Shown here: positions 46,524 to 59,527 of the stretch, one piece after another
Position numbering within the stretch: the first letter of the stretch is position 1
How the letters are laid out: the number at the start of each line of letters is the position of its first letter
Source of the DNA: Chaetorhynchus papuensis
Taxonomy: Eukaryota > Chordata > Aves > Passeriformes > Rhipiduridae
Direction of reading: 5' to 3'
NCBI GenBank assembly: GCA_013396525.1
Contig: VWYX01001144.1
Location: forward strand, 1 to 64,000
DNA: 64,000 nucleotides
Notes under the pieces: model-generated
Told to the model about the DNA's origin: nothing
Seen by the model: the letters and a program-made list of their open reading frames with translations, nothing else
The model's database searches: none
Program-made: the position numbers and the translations under genes

Positions 46524-49500
46524 TTTCCCAGGCTTTTAAGCAGCAGACTTCCAAAGCATACAGCTAAAAACCCAATCCCAAAACAGGCATCAGCACAGTG
46601 TAAGGGAATGGCTGTAGTGTTCAAAATGAGATCCCCTCAGCCAAACACTGACAAACACTTCAAGACCCAAGGCTCAAAAAGATCCTGACACAAATCAGCC
46701 AACAGGAGGTGAATGGACCAGGAAGAGCTTTGTGTTGAGTGTTGATGGACCTGGTAAGAACCTGAGCACCAAACCTGCTCTGTTAGCCAGCATTTGAATG
46801 TTAAAATAGATGGTGTAAAACAGGAAATTATGCTTTGAATGTTAATTTCTATTTTTTTATTATTACTTGTTAATTAGAAAGTATAGTGTTTTCATTCCCA
46901 AATTCCACTGTCTCAGAAGTGGGAGCATTCCAAACCAAGCCTGAAACATGGAAAGCTCAGTCTGGAACTGCACTGTTTAACACAGAGAGAGGATCAGGAG
47001 TGCTTCTAGAAGGATCAAAGCCATTTGGCCCAGCATGGGATGACCCCTTCGCTCTCCTGCACTCCCTGCCAGGCTGACTAATTAGTTTTTTGAATGACCC
47101 AAATGTTTTTGTCACATCCACCTAAACTATTCTACACTTTCTAATTATCTGAAACAAAATGAAACAAAAATCAAGTGAATTACCCTGAAATACACAGTGA
47201 AAACAGAATAAATTTGCATACCAAGAGAATAAAGTTGCATATTGTATAGTTTCCACAAGGTCCTTGAAAAGCCACCAGCCAGAACAGGAATAAAATGTTT
47301 ACTGGAATAAGAAATTCTTTTAAACACATTTGAAAAAAACAGAGAAGGATGCTAAGCAGAGAATAAAAAGAAAATTTTAGCAAACAACATGGGGAAAGGA
47401 GGTTTTTGAATAATTTCTCTTTGGAAGACAAAAGAGACCAATATTGCCTCTGAACCTATTTGTGAGGTCCTGTAACAGCTCAGAAGTCAAATGTCCAGGT
47501 AATGTCCCATTTCCCATGTTAGGGAAGTTGGGACAATCCTAAGTGTCAACTTAAGTCTCTAATTTCTAATATCACAACTCAACCACAAGGCTTGTGAGAC
47601 TTAAGAGGCCTCTCGTTGTGACTTAGGAGTGTGTGACTTCAATACAAGCAAGTGAAAAAAAGCCATCAGCATGTGTCTGAAAGAGGAAGGTCAATATTGC
47701 ATAATTCATCAGCAAATAGAATCAGAATTGGAACTTTTTGTAAAAGTGGCCTTAAAGTGGTTTAATCCTGAGTCTCTCTTAAAAATATAAAGTAAATACA
47801 AAGTCCAGATATAAACCTCAGTAATGAACAGCTGACCAGGTTAAGCAGGAGGGTAGAAGCAAAGCAGGAATGAAATCAGGTTTCCCTCACACACTGTCAG
47901 CATCACACTAAAAACCTGTCTTCACCAGAAAGTCAAATATCCTTTGATGAAGCCCTCACAAAACTACTCAAGTTTGACTTGGGCTGTAACAGCACAAAGC
48001 AGAATGAGAAGCTGACCTGACCATGGCAGCTGCACCACCATTGGGCAAACCCAGTTTTAGTCCATGCACATTGTGACAGCAAAGAGACCAACAGAAAAAG
48101 CTTATAAAGGTCACTTGTTCATTAAAAAAAGCCCCCACCAAGGGGCAGGTGGGGCAGGAAGGGCCTCCTGTGACACAGCACAGTAAGAAAAGGACATTAT
48201 AGAGATGGAACACAAACCACCAACTTCAATTTCATTGCTTTGTGGGTTTTAGTTTAAGGTCCAATGTTATCTTAATGTGCTTCCTGGCTCCCATAATTAA
48301 ATTCACTAATCCCCAGTCTTAAGGCATCAGCAAGTTAAGCTAATTTAAAGTTAGTACCTGAGCCTACATCCGTTGGTTGATTTTTTTCCCTTTAGCAAAG
48401 AAACAAAATTATCGAACCCTTACCATGGCAAGGAGGTATTTTTGTCTGTGCAATTTTAATGGCTCCTTCTCCACAGCCCTCCTTCTGTACTTGAAGGGTT
48501 ACAAAGAAAGCTTAGTATACTCATTCCTGAAGATTTAGATATGTCTGGATATTTAACCAAGCACAGAAAATACCTCAAAATATCCCCACTGCACAGCTGC
48601 TTGATACTCTGAGTATTTGATACTCCGCTATCAGTATTTGATAGTGGGTATTTGCAAACTCACCTGCTTCATCTCATTTCTTTGTTTTGAGGAGGGGGAG
48701 TTCCTGAAGACAACACCTGCAAAATCAGCATGTCAGCCACACCTTCCAACACTGTGACCCTGACAGAGCTCACAGGCAAAGCAGGATCAGTTCCCCATCA
48801 ATCTGCACACTGCAGACAAACAATTACCAGATAAAAATCTCCTGGAAACATGACTAGCTGGAAAAATAAATTTACCTTGCTATCTGCAAAGAAATCACCC
48901 AAGTTTCTCCATCACTTCAAAATAATGTACCTGGGTCATCTTTTTAATTACACAGAGAACATTTCTCAAGTATTTCCACCTATTCAGTCTTCCTCAGGCC
49001 TTTTCCATCAGCAGCATTAACCATCCTATGGCCCAGTTTTACCTTTGGCAATTGTTTGTACTCTACTTTAAATTCCTTTTTGCGGTTCCAATTATCCCAG
49101 TATCATTTGCTTCCTGTCCCCAAATACAGCATCATTCCATGTGATTTCCAGAGCTACCAGCTTTTAAGTAATGTCCCACTCCCCATGTGGATTTTTCCTT
49201 GTTAGATGCCACAGTTATCCTTGTCCTGTTCTCTTTCCCAGATGCTCCTCAGCTAATGCATATCCAGTATCTATTCAGATGGTAGTTACCAGCAATAAAT
49301 TACATCAAAATATTTATAATGGAACATCTGCAATGGCATTCCAAGTGAATAATGAAGAGGATTAGCAGATCTGGATGAAAAGAAAGACACTTTCCCTATG
49401 TATCATTGCTGGAACAGCTCTGGATCCAGACCACACCCTCCTGCTGGTTTTTGTGAGTGCCAAACCCACAGCTAATGGACATGTCTGGATGAACCCAAAA

Positions 49501-50539
49501 TGATGGATTACAAATTTACACCCAACCAGCAGTGCATATATATTACAATCAGACATTCTGTTTGATTGCTATCTTAATTAACATCTTATCTGAGCAGAAG
49601 CGAGTGTGCAGCACTAACTCCACAGCTCTGCTCCCATTTCCCTGGAGGAGTGGGAACATTGCTTTGGCAAGGGCAGGATCTTTCCCTCCTTGCTCCACCA
49701 GCGTGTTCCTTCTCCAGAGAGGGGAATAAACCACAGGCAGGAGCTAAAAGCAGGAGCCCATTTTTCCCTGCCACAGCAAACAGGAACTCGGGGCTGTGCG
49801 CAGCCAGTGCTCATCCATCACGCGAACGGATGGCTCTGCTTGTTAAACTTGGGCTCGGCCCACCACTTTCTCCTTTTTTTCTTGAACATTAATTAAGCTT
49901 TAAAAAAGACAGTTAGGATAAGAAATTGCAGAAAAATTATGGCCATTTTATTGTTTGTTCCCTAATTGCACACATAATGAGGCAAATTTAAAGTAGTGCA
50001 CCTCAGAAGTTGCATTTTAATGACGCTGTTACTGTGGTCTGAGTGCTAATGCCCTCATTTATATCACCAATTGCTGCTCCAGTGACTGTTCAAAAAATGT
50101 CTTGTTAAGAAATGCTTAAAAGGCATAATTATATATTGTTCCTATTCAGGTTACAGTTAAAGAAGCCAAGAATTTAGTTTATGAAAATATTGTGTATTAC
50201 AGTGTGCTGGTTATAGTCTCTTAGTGGTGTACAAGGCACAGAGCCTTGGCAAAAGCCATTGTGAATAAAAGCTGTTATGTTCCCCATTTAAATAACAAGG
50301 GCTAATTCAACAAGAAGGGATGCTTGGCTGTTCTTCCAACTTGAGATGCATCTGTCTGTCCTTAACACATGAAACACCAGCAGCACTTCTGCCTGTTCTC
50401 CAAGCAGGAAGAGCACAGAGTTGGATTCAATATCATATCAGAACTAGGGTTTAATTACAGCTCTGTCTGCATTTGCAGCTTGGTTTCCATCAGCTGCCAA
50501 CAGGAACAGGTTCCCAAATTCACTCTCAGGTTGCCTCCA
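46524..50539. other. Unique non-coding sequence
   Basis: About 4 kb of AT-rich sequence with no recognised gene or mobile element. The portion 49885-50310 is dense in homeodomain-type motifs and is the best conserved-enhancer candidate of this half of the window. Confidence 0.4.
49885..50310. promoter_or_regulatory. Candidate conserved noncoding regulatory element
   Basis: AT-rich but complex sequence with many TAAT cores: CATTAATTAAGC, CCTAATTGCACAC, ATAATGAGGCAAATTT, CATTTTAATGACG, CACCAATTGCTG and AGGCATAATTATATATTG. It lacks mobile elements and simple repeats. The texture matches developmental enhancers in vertebrates; this is inference from motif density only. Confidence 0.25.
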
Positions 50540-50670
50540 GACCAGGCTGGATGAGGCTTTGGGTAACCTGGGATAGAGGAAAGTGTCCCTGCCCATGGCA
50601 TGAAGTGGCACTGGATGAGCTTTAAGGTGTCTTCCAACACTCAGCATTCCATGATTAATTCTATGATTCT
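50540..50670 (+). mobile_element. CR1: CR1 LINE 3'-end fragment
   Basis: Sense CR1: GACCAGGCTGGATGAGGCTTT, GGAAAGTGTCCCTGCCCATG, GAGCTTTAAGGTGTCTTCC and the full tail TTCCATGATTAATTCTATGATTCT. The 3' tail keeps the ATGATTCT repeat used for CR1 priming. Confidence 0.9.
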
Positions 50671-52732
50671 GGAGTTCTCTTTACATCCTAGAGCATCTCT
50701 TTCCTGCCCCACAGAGGAGGGATATCCCCTTCCACTGCATCAGTACAGACAGGGATGTCTGGAAAAGCAGCACAGGACTTGCACACTCTCCCTGAAACAA
50801 ACACTGAGGCTCTGAAGACAAATAACTGGATTTTGAATTCTGCTCTCAGCAGTGAGAAACCCTTACTTAATGACAGATTTATTAACATAACGAGTGACAG
50901 TGGAAAAAATTCATGCTTGTAATTGAAATTATGAATAAAATCTTCCCTCTTGCATGAAAACTTCAAGAGTTACAAGTCTTTTTTTTGAATGTTCTTTTCC
51001 ATCTAACTACTTCTGCTGTGCTGGACAAATATACACTTAACCCAATAAAAGTCTACGGAACCTACTCCTATGAAATATTCCCAGAAGCCCTGAAACATTT
51101 ATAACTAGAGAGAGACTGTAAAAAACAATAAAGAGTCATTAATTGTACTGGGATATCATCCCTGAAACTGCATCCTGAGCTATTTCCTCGGGCTCCAAGG
51201 AACCCCTCATTTACTCAGGCAGGCACAGATCCTTTCAGAGACCCTGAAATTCTTGGCATTTTGTGTTCACAGTCTAAAGCTGCCTGCAAGGTATTTCTGC
51301 TAAGGATGTTCAGTTGCTGCAAGGAAATGAGAAGCCAGTGCTTAAGTTGAGTGTTCTAACGAGTTCCTTCTTTGAGTTCAGCTCCTGCCCCATCCCTGAC
51401 CACCCCAGAAGGTCATGGACCATGCTCAGCTAACAAGGCTGAGAGCTCCTAGCAGGAAACAGTAAAATCATAAACAATAATTTACCTCTCCTTCATGCTA
51501 AACTTCAGTGAGTTATAATTTGGCTTTCTCAATATAAGGTCTCAGCAGGAGACAGCTAATGACTTTTTCCACCTTAAAATAAGCTGTTCCACACTGTGCT
51601 CACTTAGCTTTGTGTGGGAAGCCTGAAGTCAGGTAAAATAAGCTTCTTATGCCACAAAAGAGAAAAAAAAAAGAATATTTCAAAACTAAAATTAGTCATA
51701 TGGCTTGATATCCAATTTCTAGCATGTACCATCAAGGTTTTTTTCCTTGCTTAGCCTGCACCGGGAGCATGTCACCGTGAAGTGGGGACAGTCAAATTTA
51801 GCCCTAAGCAAGCAAGGAAAACGACTTTAATAAGGAACTAGAATACAAAATGCGACAGCTCGCAGTGATTGTACACAAAATCCATCACTCCAGAGAACAC
51901 TGCCTTTGTTTTTACACTGCTTCAGTCTCCTTCACTTAACACCAAATTTCCCCAATTCCAAATTTAATTCTATGTATGTACAGAGCTACGCTGCTTCAGA
52001 GCAGGGATCCAGTAAATCTGAAAATACTACAGGATTAACTATCAACTTTTTATTATAGACAAAAAGACTGGGTGACTTGCAAAGACTGGAAACATCCTTT
52101 CCATTTTCTAATTCTTTTAAACGTGAAAAAGAAAATGAGATAATTTATAGCAACTAGATGGTAGGATTCAGTGGCTGAAGTGGTCAACAACAAAAAATAA
52201 CTGATTATTTTTTTTTAAATTAAACCAAAGCATATTTTAGTAACAAATATTAGGAAAAGAAGGCTATATAAAGACAACAGAAGGGACATTGCTGATAACC
52301 AAGAGTTCTCACGCTCCTGTTCAACATGCTGCTGAAAACCCAAGGACAAACCCTGAAAGCCAGAAAACACATCTGTGTGTAGCAGAATGGAGTCTTCCTC
52401 TCAGAGGAGATTTAAGTGTTCAGAGACAAACCTTACACAGAGTTAAAGGGAGCTGTGGTGATTTCCTAGCCCTGGGCACACTTTGCCTGCCAGCCCCACG
52501 CTGAAGCAGTGATTGCCTCCTCCTCTGGCACTTGCACTGCTGCTGCTTCATTGCCACAGGAGCAAAGCCCAGAGCACCCCTGCCTGCTCAGCACTCCCAG
52601 TTTGGGATGGGAGCCTGCCCTGCACACCCGTGCCTGGGCTGGGGAGCTTTATGCCAACAAAATTCAGCGGGAATTAACAGAAGCTTTGAGCTCGCTTCAG
52701 AGCTGTCAGATGTGGCATCCCTTACAATTAAT
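50671..52732. other. Unique non-coding sequence
   Basis: About 2 kb, no gene recognised. Contains an inverted repeat at 51741-51821. Confidence 0.4.
51741..51821. repeat. Inverted repeat (potential hairpin)
   Basis: TTTTCCTTGCTTAG at 51741-51754 is mirrored by CTAAGCAAGCAAGGAAAA at 51804-51821, a perfect complement apart from a 4 bp CAAG duplication in the right arm. The ~50 bp loop is relatively GC- and CpG-rich (CACCGGGAGCATGTCACCGTG). It could fold as a hairpin RNA from either strand. Confidence 0.6.
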
Positions 52733-52975
52733 TACAGAATCCCAGGGTGGCTTGGGTTGGAAGGGACCTTAGAGATTATCCCATCCCACCCCTGCCATGG
52801 GCAGGGACACCTTCCACTGTCCCAGGCTGCTCCAAACCCCCTCCAACCTGGCCTTGGGCACTGCCAGGGATCCAGGGGCAGCCACAGCTTCTCTGGGCAC
52901 CCTGTGCCAGGGCCTGCCCACCCTCACAGGGAAGGATTTCTTCCCAATATCCAATTTAAACCTTCTGCCTTTCAG
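52733..52975 (-). mobile_element. CR1: CR1 LINE 3' fragment (antisense), well preserved
   Basis: About 240 bp in reverse orientation: TACAGAATCCCAGGGTGGC, GGGTTGGAAGGGACCTTAG, CCATGGGCAGGGACACCTTC, CAGGGATCCAGGGGCAGCC, CTGTGCCAGGGCCTGCCCAC, GGATTTCTTCCCAATATCC and AATTTAAACCTTCTGCC. It is among the best-preserved CR1 copies here and belongs to the same subfamily as 17965-18216. Confidence 0.93.
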
Positions 52976-55900
52976 TTATGAATTCCCACAGCTCCAAACA
53001 AAGGTGGCTAAAACTTACTGAGACAGAGGTAGAGGTCTATTAATAGCACCACAATCCTTCTGTCAACCAGGCTGTTCATTAAGGTGTCAGAAAATATTTA
53101 GCCCGCCACACTCAAACGAGATGTTTTATTCCAGGTGGAAAGCTAAAAATAACTTCTCACGCCTTAACACAGAGTTTGTCACATTCCCGTTTCCAGGGCC
53201 AGGAGGTGACAGCAGACAGCAGCGCTGCTGATTTTGCAATGGTTACAGGTCCAGGTAAGGAGCTGTGTATTCCACGTGTTACTGCCCAGCTCTGCTGCTC
53301 TGACACCCCACCAGTGCTGTCTGTGCAGCAGTTACACAGAAATGGCTCTTTCTGTGTAGAACTTTGGGAGAACCAGTTCACTGCTCAGATCTCAGCTGCA
53401 GCCTTGCACCCCTGGCTGTCAGCAGGGTGCCAGCAGGGACAGCATTGCCCCAGCTCAGACGCAACACCCACCACTGTCAGCGTGGCACTGCCACCTTCCC
53501 TGCCCACAGACTGGGAAAGGGCATGGCCACAGCACAGCCAGAACCACCAGGTAATTCATTCCCTGAGTGTGTGAGGTCTGGCCCGGAGCTGGAGACTGCA
53601 CAATGTGTGTCACTTTGAGGTGAAGGAGAAAGCTGGAAGGAATAGGAGCAGCTGGGACATGTTTTGCTCCTGCAAAGTGCACAGTTTCCTTTAATAGAAG
53701 CAAATCTCTCATTTTGTGTTCTTCCAGCACAGCTGAAAATACTTGGACTGGTTTGGCTGCTTCAAATATTTTGAGCTCAGACAAGAAAACCTTTCTGGAG
53801 ATGTCTCCATAGGTCAGTGACACTGCAGCAGGCATGACCAGGTCTGTCTACAGCACAAATAAACACACACTTGATGAGTGCAGGACAGGAGCATTTACAC
53901 CAGAAATCGAGAGCTGCTCATCCCCTGGAATGGTGGGAAGCAGTTTAACTTCTGCCCACAAACACAAACAATTTAAAAATAGTTTTAAGTTGGTAACTCA
54001 TTCTGACAGAAAATACACTTTGAAATTAACATCATCTCACCCAAAGACATTTTCCAAGTATCATCACCAGGCCTTAAAATGAACAACAGGGAACTGACAG
54101 AGCAAATAAGGGAGGAAGCTACTCAAGCCACAAATACAGTGACCAGCACAAATCCAAAAATTGATCTGTCTGAATCATGAAAACCTCCCTCAATTCAAAT
54201 TCAGACTTTTATTCTTACTTTCTCTTTCCCATCTACTAGCAAGTTACTAATCCATCTTACACTACAAATAAAAGGCTTTTATTTTTTTTGCAGGGACCTT
54301 GCTGAAAGTGCTCTGAAAAAATTAATGTACATATATTGACTAGACCTCCGTTATCCACACATCCCTTCAGACAAATCTGATTTGCCAGGCATGAATCCCT
54401 TGGAAAGTTTCATTTTCCTATTATTTCATGCTTAAATATGTGTCTAATAAGCTTTAATCTCTCTCAGTGAGCTGGTACAGAAGCCACACCTGTGGTTCCC
54501 ACATCACCTCTCCTACTCCTTCCCACAAAGAACATCCTTTTTGTCTCCAAAACACTGAGGCTGATTTAAGTGACAGGTTACTGCACAGTTAATAGCCCAC
54601 ATTTAAGTTCCTTTTTCACCAAGGATGCTGCCATCTGTTCCTGTCATTTGGTCCCTTTATTGACTGTTTTGACCATCTCCTCCTGACACATCAATTTGTG
54701 ACAGCCCCTGAGACTATTCCCACAGGAAAAGGAGCTGAGAGGGACCTCCCCAAGCTTCCCTACACTGTGTGCCAAGGCAAATCCTGCATTTACTCTTCTA
54801 CTGTCACATTCCTTCCCTTGAATGTGACTTGGATGAACATTTGGTACTTTACCATCCATTACCTATTAACTCAAAACAGGAGTGCCAGGCTGGTAAAGCC
54901 TCATTTTCAGAGCATTTGCTTTGCTTTTTTTCACTAAGACTGTCAATTCCTCCGTTTTTTCAGCTTTTCTTGTGGTTTTAAATTTAAATTAATCAGAATG
55001 TGTGCTCTTCACATTTCCTTGTATTCCCTTTCCCTTTATTTTCTAATGATGCTGCTGGTGTCCTTTCCAAATCATTGTGCTTGAAAACATTATACTCTCA
55101 GTTGTTCCTTTAAAATTACGTCTAAACAGCCTCTCAGGTGTTTTTTGAAGTTAAATGTTCTACTGTGCCAGATTTATTGCTTCTCCCAGGAGGTCAAATT
55201 TGAATAAAATGATGACAAATCTCATAACAGTATCTTGAGTTGTGTCCTGTTCGCTATGCAGGATTAATCAAGACTTGCTTTGCCTTTTTGGTTATTTATT
55301 TTGCTGCTAATACCAGAGGTTTGTAAGGCTTAAAATCTTATCTTCAGCCCCAAACCCAGCCAATATACCCACGGTTGCAGTCTAATTTCTGATTTGGCAA
55401 CTTTTCTAATCTCTCTTAGCCTTTCATGGACACTATCAGTTTATCACGACAAAAGCTTCTGTTATTGTCTCATGATTATAATCATTCTACACACTTTTTT
55501 TAATTCGTAAAATTTCACAGCTTCTTTTGATGCAATTTAGTAATTTACCCTATTTGACTTAGAACTGTCTTGAATGAATATATGTATATCCCAGTTCCTC
55601 CATGGTATGTTCTGCCCTACCAGTTCTATGTAGTTTTTACTCTAGAAGAAGAACATCCAAGTAACTTCCCTTTTAATCTGGAGAATAAATAGAAGTATGC
55701 AAGGTTTGCCTAAACAGGCAATTACATGATACACAGTAATTTAATTCACAGTTATCATGCACACAACAGCTCAGCCCTAAAAACCCACGGAGGTCAGGGT
55801 ACTCCACTTACACAGCCCCTGGGCACAGCTTCCAGACCTGGCTGTCACAAGGGAATAACCAGCATCTCTCTGGTCTTACAAGCAGAGAGAAAGAAGAAAG

Positions 55901-57137
55901 GCCCTTTCCTGACATATTTTTTTTATATAATTAGTTTTTATCAACCCCTACAGCTTCAGATGCTGGGAGAAGGAAAGATGGGATGCATTAAGCTCCTGGT
56001 TACAGTGCCACACCCAGACAAAACTGAGGACAGATCTTTTCCTCCCTTGCAGCTTACGAGCACTCAGTTGTTAAATCACACCAAGTTCCCTTGATTACAC
56101 ACATCAATACAAAGACCATGGATACTTTAAGACTGTTTGGTATCTGCTGATGATAAAAACTGCTTTTAAAACCAACATGCTCTTCTGCAATTCACCTGGT
56201 GAAGGTGCCACCTGCCCTGGGAGCAGGACACCGGGCACACCGGTGTTCCCAGCCCAGGGAACAAGCCCTGCCAGTTCTGGAGCCACAGCTCCAGTGGGGA
56301 GGTGTTAACCTGCGTGTCTGCAGCCAAGTTCCAGCCAATTACAGCCACAGAATTTCAAATGCACTTGAGCAACCTCAAACTCTACAGCCAGAAATACGCT
56401 CCTGTAACTCTCAGCAGCACAAGGGTGCAAGTGTCTGTCAGGTGTAAAACTCCTCCAGACACTAAAATAAAATATTTCCTCAGCTGAAGTTTCTTTATAT
56501 CCTCTGGGTCATTCTCTCAGAGTTAACGATGTCCCATAAATCTGATTTAACTACCGTGCATAAATCTAACATTTCAGTGACAAAAGCTTATGTAAACTGA
56601 TCTCCATTCCCCCACTGCAGGCTGAGGCTAAATGAGGCACAGATTTAGGGTTTCAGACAAACTGAGAATACTTACAGGCTCTTCTAAATAAAGTCTGGGA
56701 TTTAAAAAACTGTTGTTGCTTTCCCTCAGGCTGCCATATTTCTGTCTCAGCCCAGAAATGCTCAGCCATGCTCTGTGCTCCTCCAAACACCCCCCACACC
56801 TCCACAGGCAGTGGATTTACGGCTCCTGCAGCTCTGTCCGCTGGGCTTCCCGCACACAAGCTGCTTCCCAAGGGGACAAGACATCAAGAGAAACACTCAG
56901 GGGCGTCTTGTTCCTTACAGGATGTGACTTCTGAGCTCAGGTCAGATGGAGAACAAGGTTATTTTGGTTTGCCAAATGTTTTAAAACCTAAATCAAATGA
57001 CTGCAGATTTAAAAAGGCAGCTTGTGTTCCACTGAAATTCTTGTTTGGCTCAAACAAGAATTCTTATGTCAAAAAAAACTTTGTCCAGAAGCACCTTTTA
57101 ACCACATTCCCGTGAAATCCAGAAAACCTGGCTCTGC
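52976..57137. other. Unique non-coding sequence
   Basis: About 4.2 kb with no recognised gene. An exon-like interval with good splice signals is at 53197-53254 in a GC-richer zone (53160-53600). The rest is AT-rich with short chance ORFs. Confidence 0.4.
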
Positions 57138-57288
57138 AGAGAAGTGGTGCAGTCACCATTCCTGGAAGTGTTCAAAAATCAGATACACATAGAACTTCAC
57201 TCTGTGGTTGATTGGACACTGGTATTGGGTCAAAGGCTGGACTTGATGGTGTTGCAAGTCTTTTCCTAATGATTCTGTGATTCTCTGA
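57138..57288 (+). mobile_element. CR1: CR1 LINE 3'-end fragment, older
   Basis: Sense CR1: GCAGAGAAGTGGTGCAGTCA, CCATTCCTGGAAGTGTTCAA, GCTGGACTTGATGGTGTTGC, AAGTCTTTTCCTAATGATTC and the tail TGATTCTGTGATTCTCTGAT. Mismatches and indels in the middle suggest an older copy. Confidence 0.85.
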
Positions 57289-57399
57289 TCTAGGTCCCCA
57301 AGTAAAAGCCTCATCAAAGACACTGCCATGGCGAGGTCCTTCTCTTTGGCTTCCTCAGCACAGCCGTGAGAGGAGAACCCTTCCCTTGTGGCAGCTGGG

Positions 57400-57640
57400 A
57401 CACTGCTCTTGGGGACCCACCCGAGCCGGGGCTGCTGCTGCCCTGCCCCACCTCATGGGTCCCAGCACAGCAGTGCTCGGCTCCCTCGTCCCCGTCTCTC
57501 CCCAGCAGCAGCTGAAAGCCCCGCAGGCTCAGCCCGGGGTTTGAGCCACCGCTGCAGCTCCGGGGGCCGGGGGTCACACACACCCCCGGGGCTGTCCCTT
57601 GCAGCCGGGGCAGCACCGACACGCCCCAGGGCTCGCTCTG
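57400..57640. promoter_or_regulatory. Small CpG-rich cluster
   Basis: A ~240 bp very GC-rich segment with about 15 CpGs, including CACCCGAGCCGGGGC, TCCGGGGGCCGGGGG and GCAGCCGGGGCAGCACCG. It is borderline by the usual CpG-island criteria by my hand count. Several short ORFs cross it in both directions but none is recognisable. It could be a minor promoter, an exon of an unrecognised transcript, or simply a GC-rich patch. Confidence 0.3.
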
Positions 57641-59493
57641 GTTTGCTGGTTCCTTCTCACTTGCAACTGCTTAGCATCAAAGAGGAACTCCAGAATACTT
57701 GAGAGGAAGACCTTGTTCTGTTCTCCTACTGAACCTGTTCTTTTTTGCATAAATAAATATTCAGGAGACACACAATTAGAATCCAGGCTCTCTCCGTCTT
57801 TGTCCATCCCAGGAGTCCTCTACCCCACTGGCTATAATCACTCTTTTCCATCACTTCTCTCTCAAAGACCGAGTTTTCCCTAATAAGTAGAACAACTTCA
57901 GTAGAAAAGGTTGAAAATTCACTCTGTAGAATAGTCCTTAGCACGATGCTCAGAATATTTATTGGCCATTACAGGAAAATAAAGAGTTGAGCACAAATCC
58001 CATACTAGACAAAATTAATGATGTGTATACAGGACTTTTAGCTCTGAGTAAACTATTTGTACAAAGCAGTCCCAAAGATACTCAGCAAAGGCACCATGAA
58101 GAATGGGGGAGAAGGGGGATTTGTACCCACTACAGCTACATACAAAAATGTATCACTGGTGTCCTGCTCCCCAAAACAGATTTTCCCAGAATCCTGACTA
58201 TTCCCACAAGACAGACCAGCACAGGAGACTGTACCCTATCCCAAATTACTAAATCCAGGCAGGGAGGCACTGCTGAGATATGGAGTCCATTCGAGCACCA
58301 AAGGATCCTGACTTGCCCTAAGAATTGCCACCATTGACCCCCAGCAAAGGGATCTTGGCTGCGGGGTTCTGGCTGCAGGGAAGGAGCTCACAGAGATCCA
58401 GCCCCACCTCCCCACACGCTTTTCTAGGAGCTTCTCTCATTCAGTGGAAGCGATTAAAGCTGCTATCAAAGCTACCAGCTACATATTTTAATCATCTAAA
58501 AGGGAATTATTAAGAACTAATAATATTATCTGAAGGAGCTTCCAGGCAAGCAGTACAATAATGAACAACCCATCCCCTAAAACCATTAGGAGCTTCCCAG
58601 AACACTGCACCTATCACTGATGAAGTGTGCTGTCATCCACCAAACTGTCTTGGAGATTTATGTATTCCCTCCATTTCACTGTTTCAGTATCTCAGTAGAT
58701 GGATAAATTGATTTATTTTTTTCTACCAGTTTCTCAGAAAAATTAATTCAGTACACAAATAAACCTGCAATTCTCTTCTGCCATCTTGGACTTCCTCTTT
58801 TGATCCACAGTCCCAGCTAAAACACTTCCAAATCTTCCATGGGATACTGTGCTTCTAACCTGGCAATGGCCATGTTTAGTCTGTCCTTTCTGGCATTACA
58901 ATTTCAATAAGTGGTAAAAAGAGGAGCAGCAAATACTCGGCAGTTCCCAAAACATCACTCATTTTCTGTAATGGCTTCAGTAGCCTCTTACACTGAAAAA
59001 GCATAAAGCCATTTACATGATTTCATGATTTAAAAAGTAGAGAGAAAGCAAAAAACCCAGATGTGCTCAGAGTTATAACTGCTTTTCTTGGTATAGCCCT
59101 AAACTTTCCCTGCATCCGAGGGCAATAACAATTTCCAGAACTCTGTATTGGATTTTCACTGAAGTGCCTCTTGAGAAGGCTGGATTTATTAGTGAAAACA
59201 GACTGAACCAGTGCTAAAAACACATTGACTTGGTTCATCCGTAGCAAAGAACAAGGCCAACAGTCACTGGTGTTTATTCCAAATTGGACCCCTTTTCTAC
59301 AGTAAAATGAAAAGACCATGACAGCAACGATTCTGTGCAAGTACTTTGTTTGGGCTCTGTGTTCTGCTTCCCAGCAGGCAGCTGGCAGCACCTCACAGCA
59401 TGGCTGCCAGGTACACACAGCACCAAGCACCGGTGGGAGCAGCCAGGAGAAAAGCTGGAACAAGCTCAGCAGGTCAGGAAGGGCTGGGCAGCT
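57641..59493. other. Unique non-coding sequence
   Basis: About 1.85 kb, AT-rich, nothing recognised. A 173-codon minus-strand ORF at 59023-59544 crosses into the CR1 scrap downstream and resembles no known protein. Confidence 0.4.
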
Positions 59494-59527
59494 CCACAGC
59501 TTCCAACCCAAACCATTCCATGATAGT
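59494..59527 (+). mobile_element. CR1: Very short CR1 tail scrap
   Basis: CTTCCAACCCAAACCATTCC followed by ATGATAGTCT is the terminal ~30 bases of a CR1 3' end in sense orientation. The match is short but the sequence is distinctive. Confidence 0.6.
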
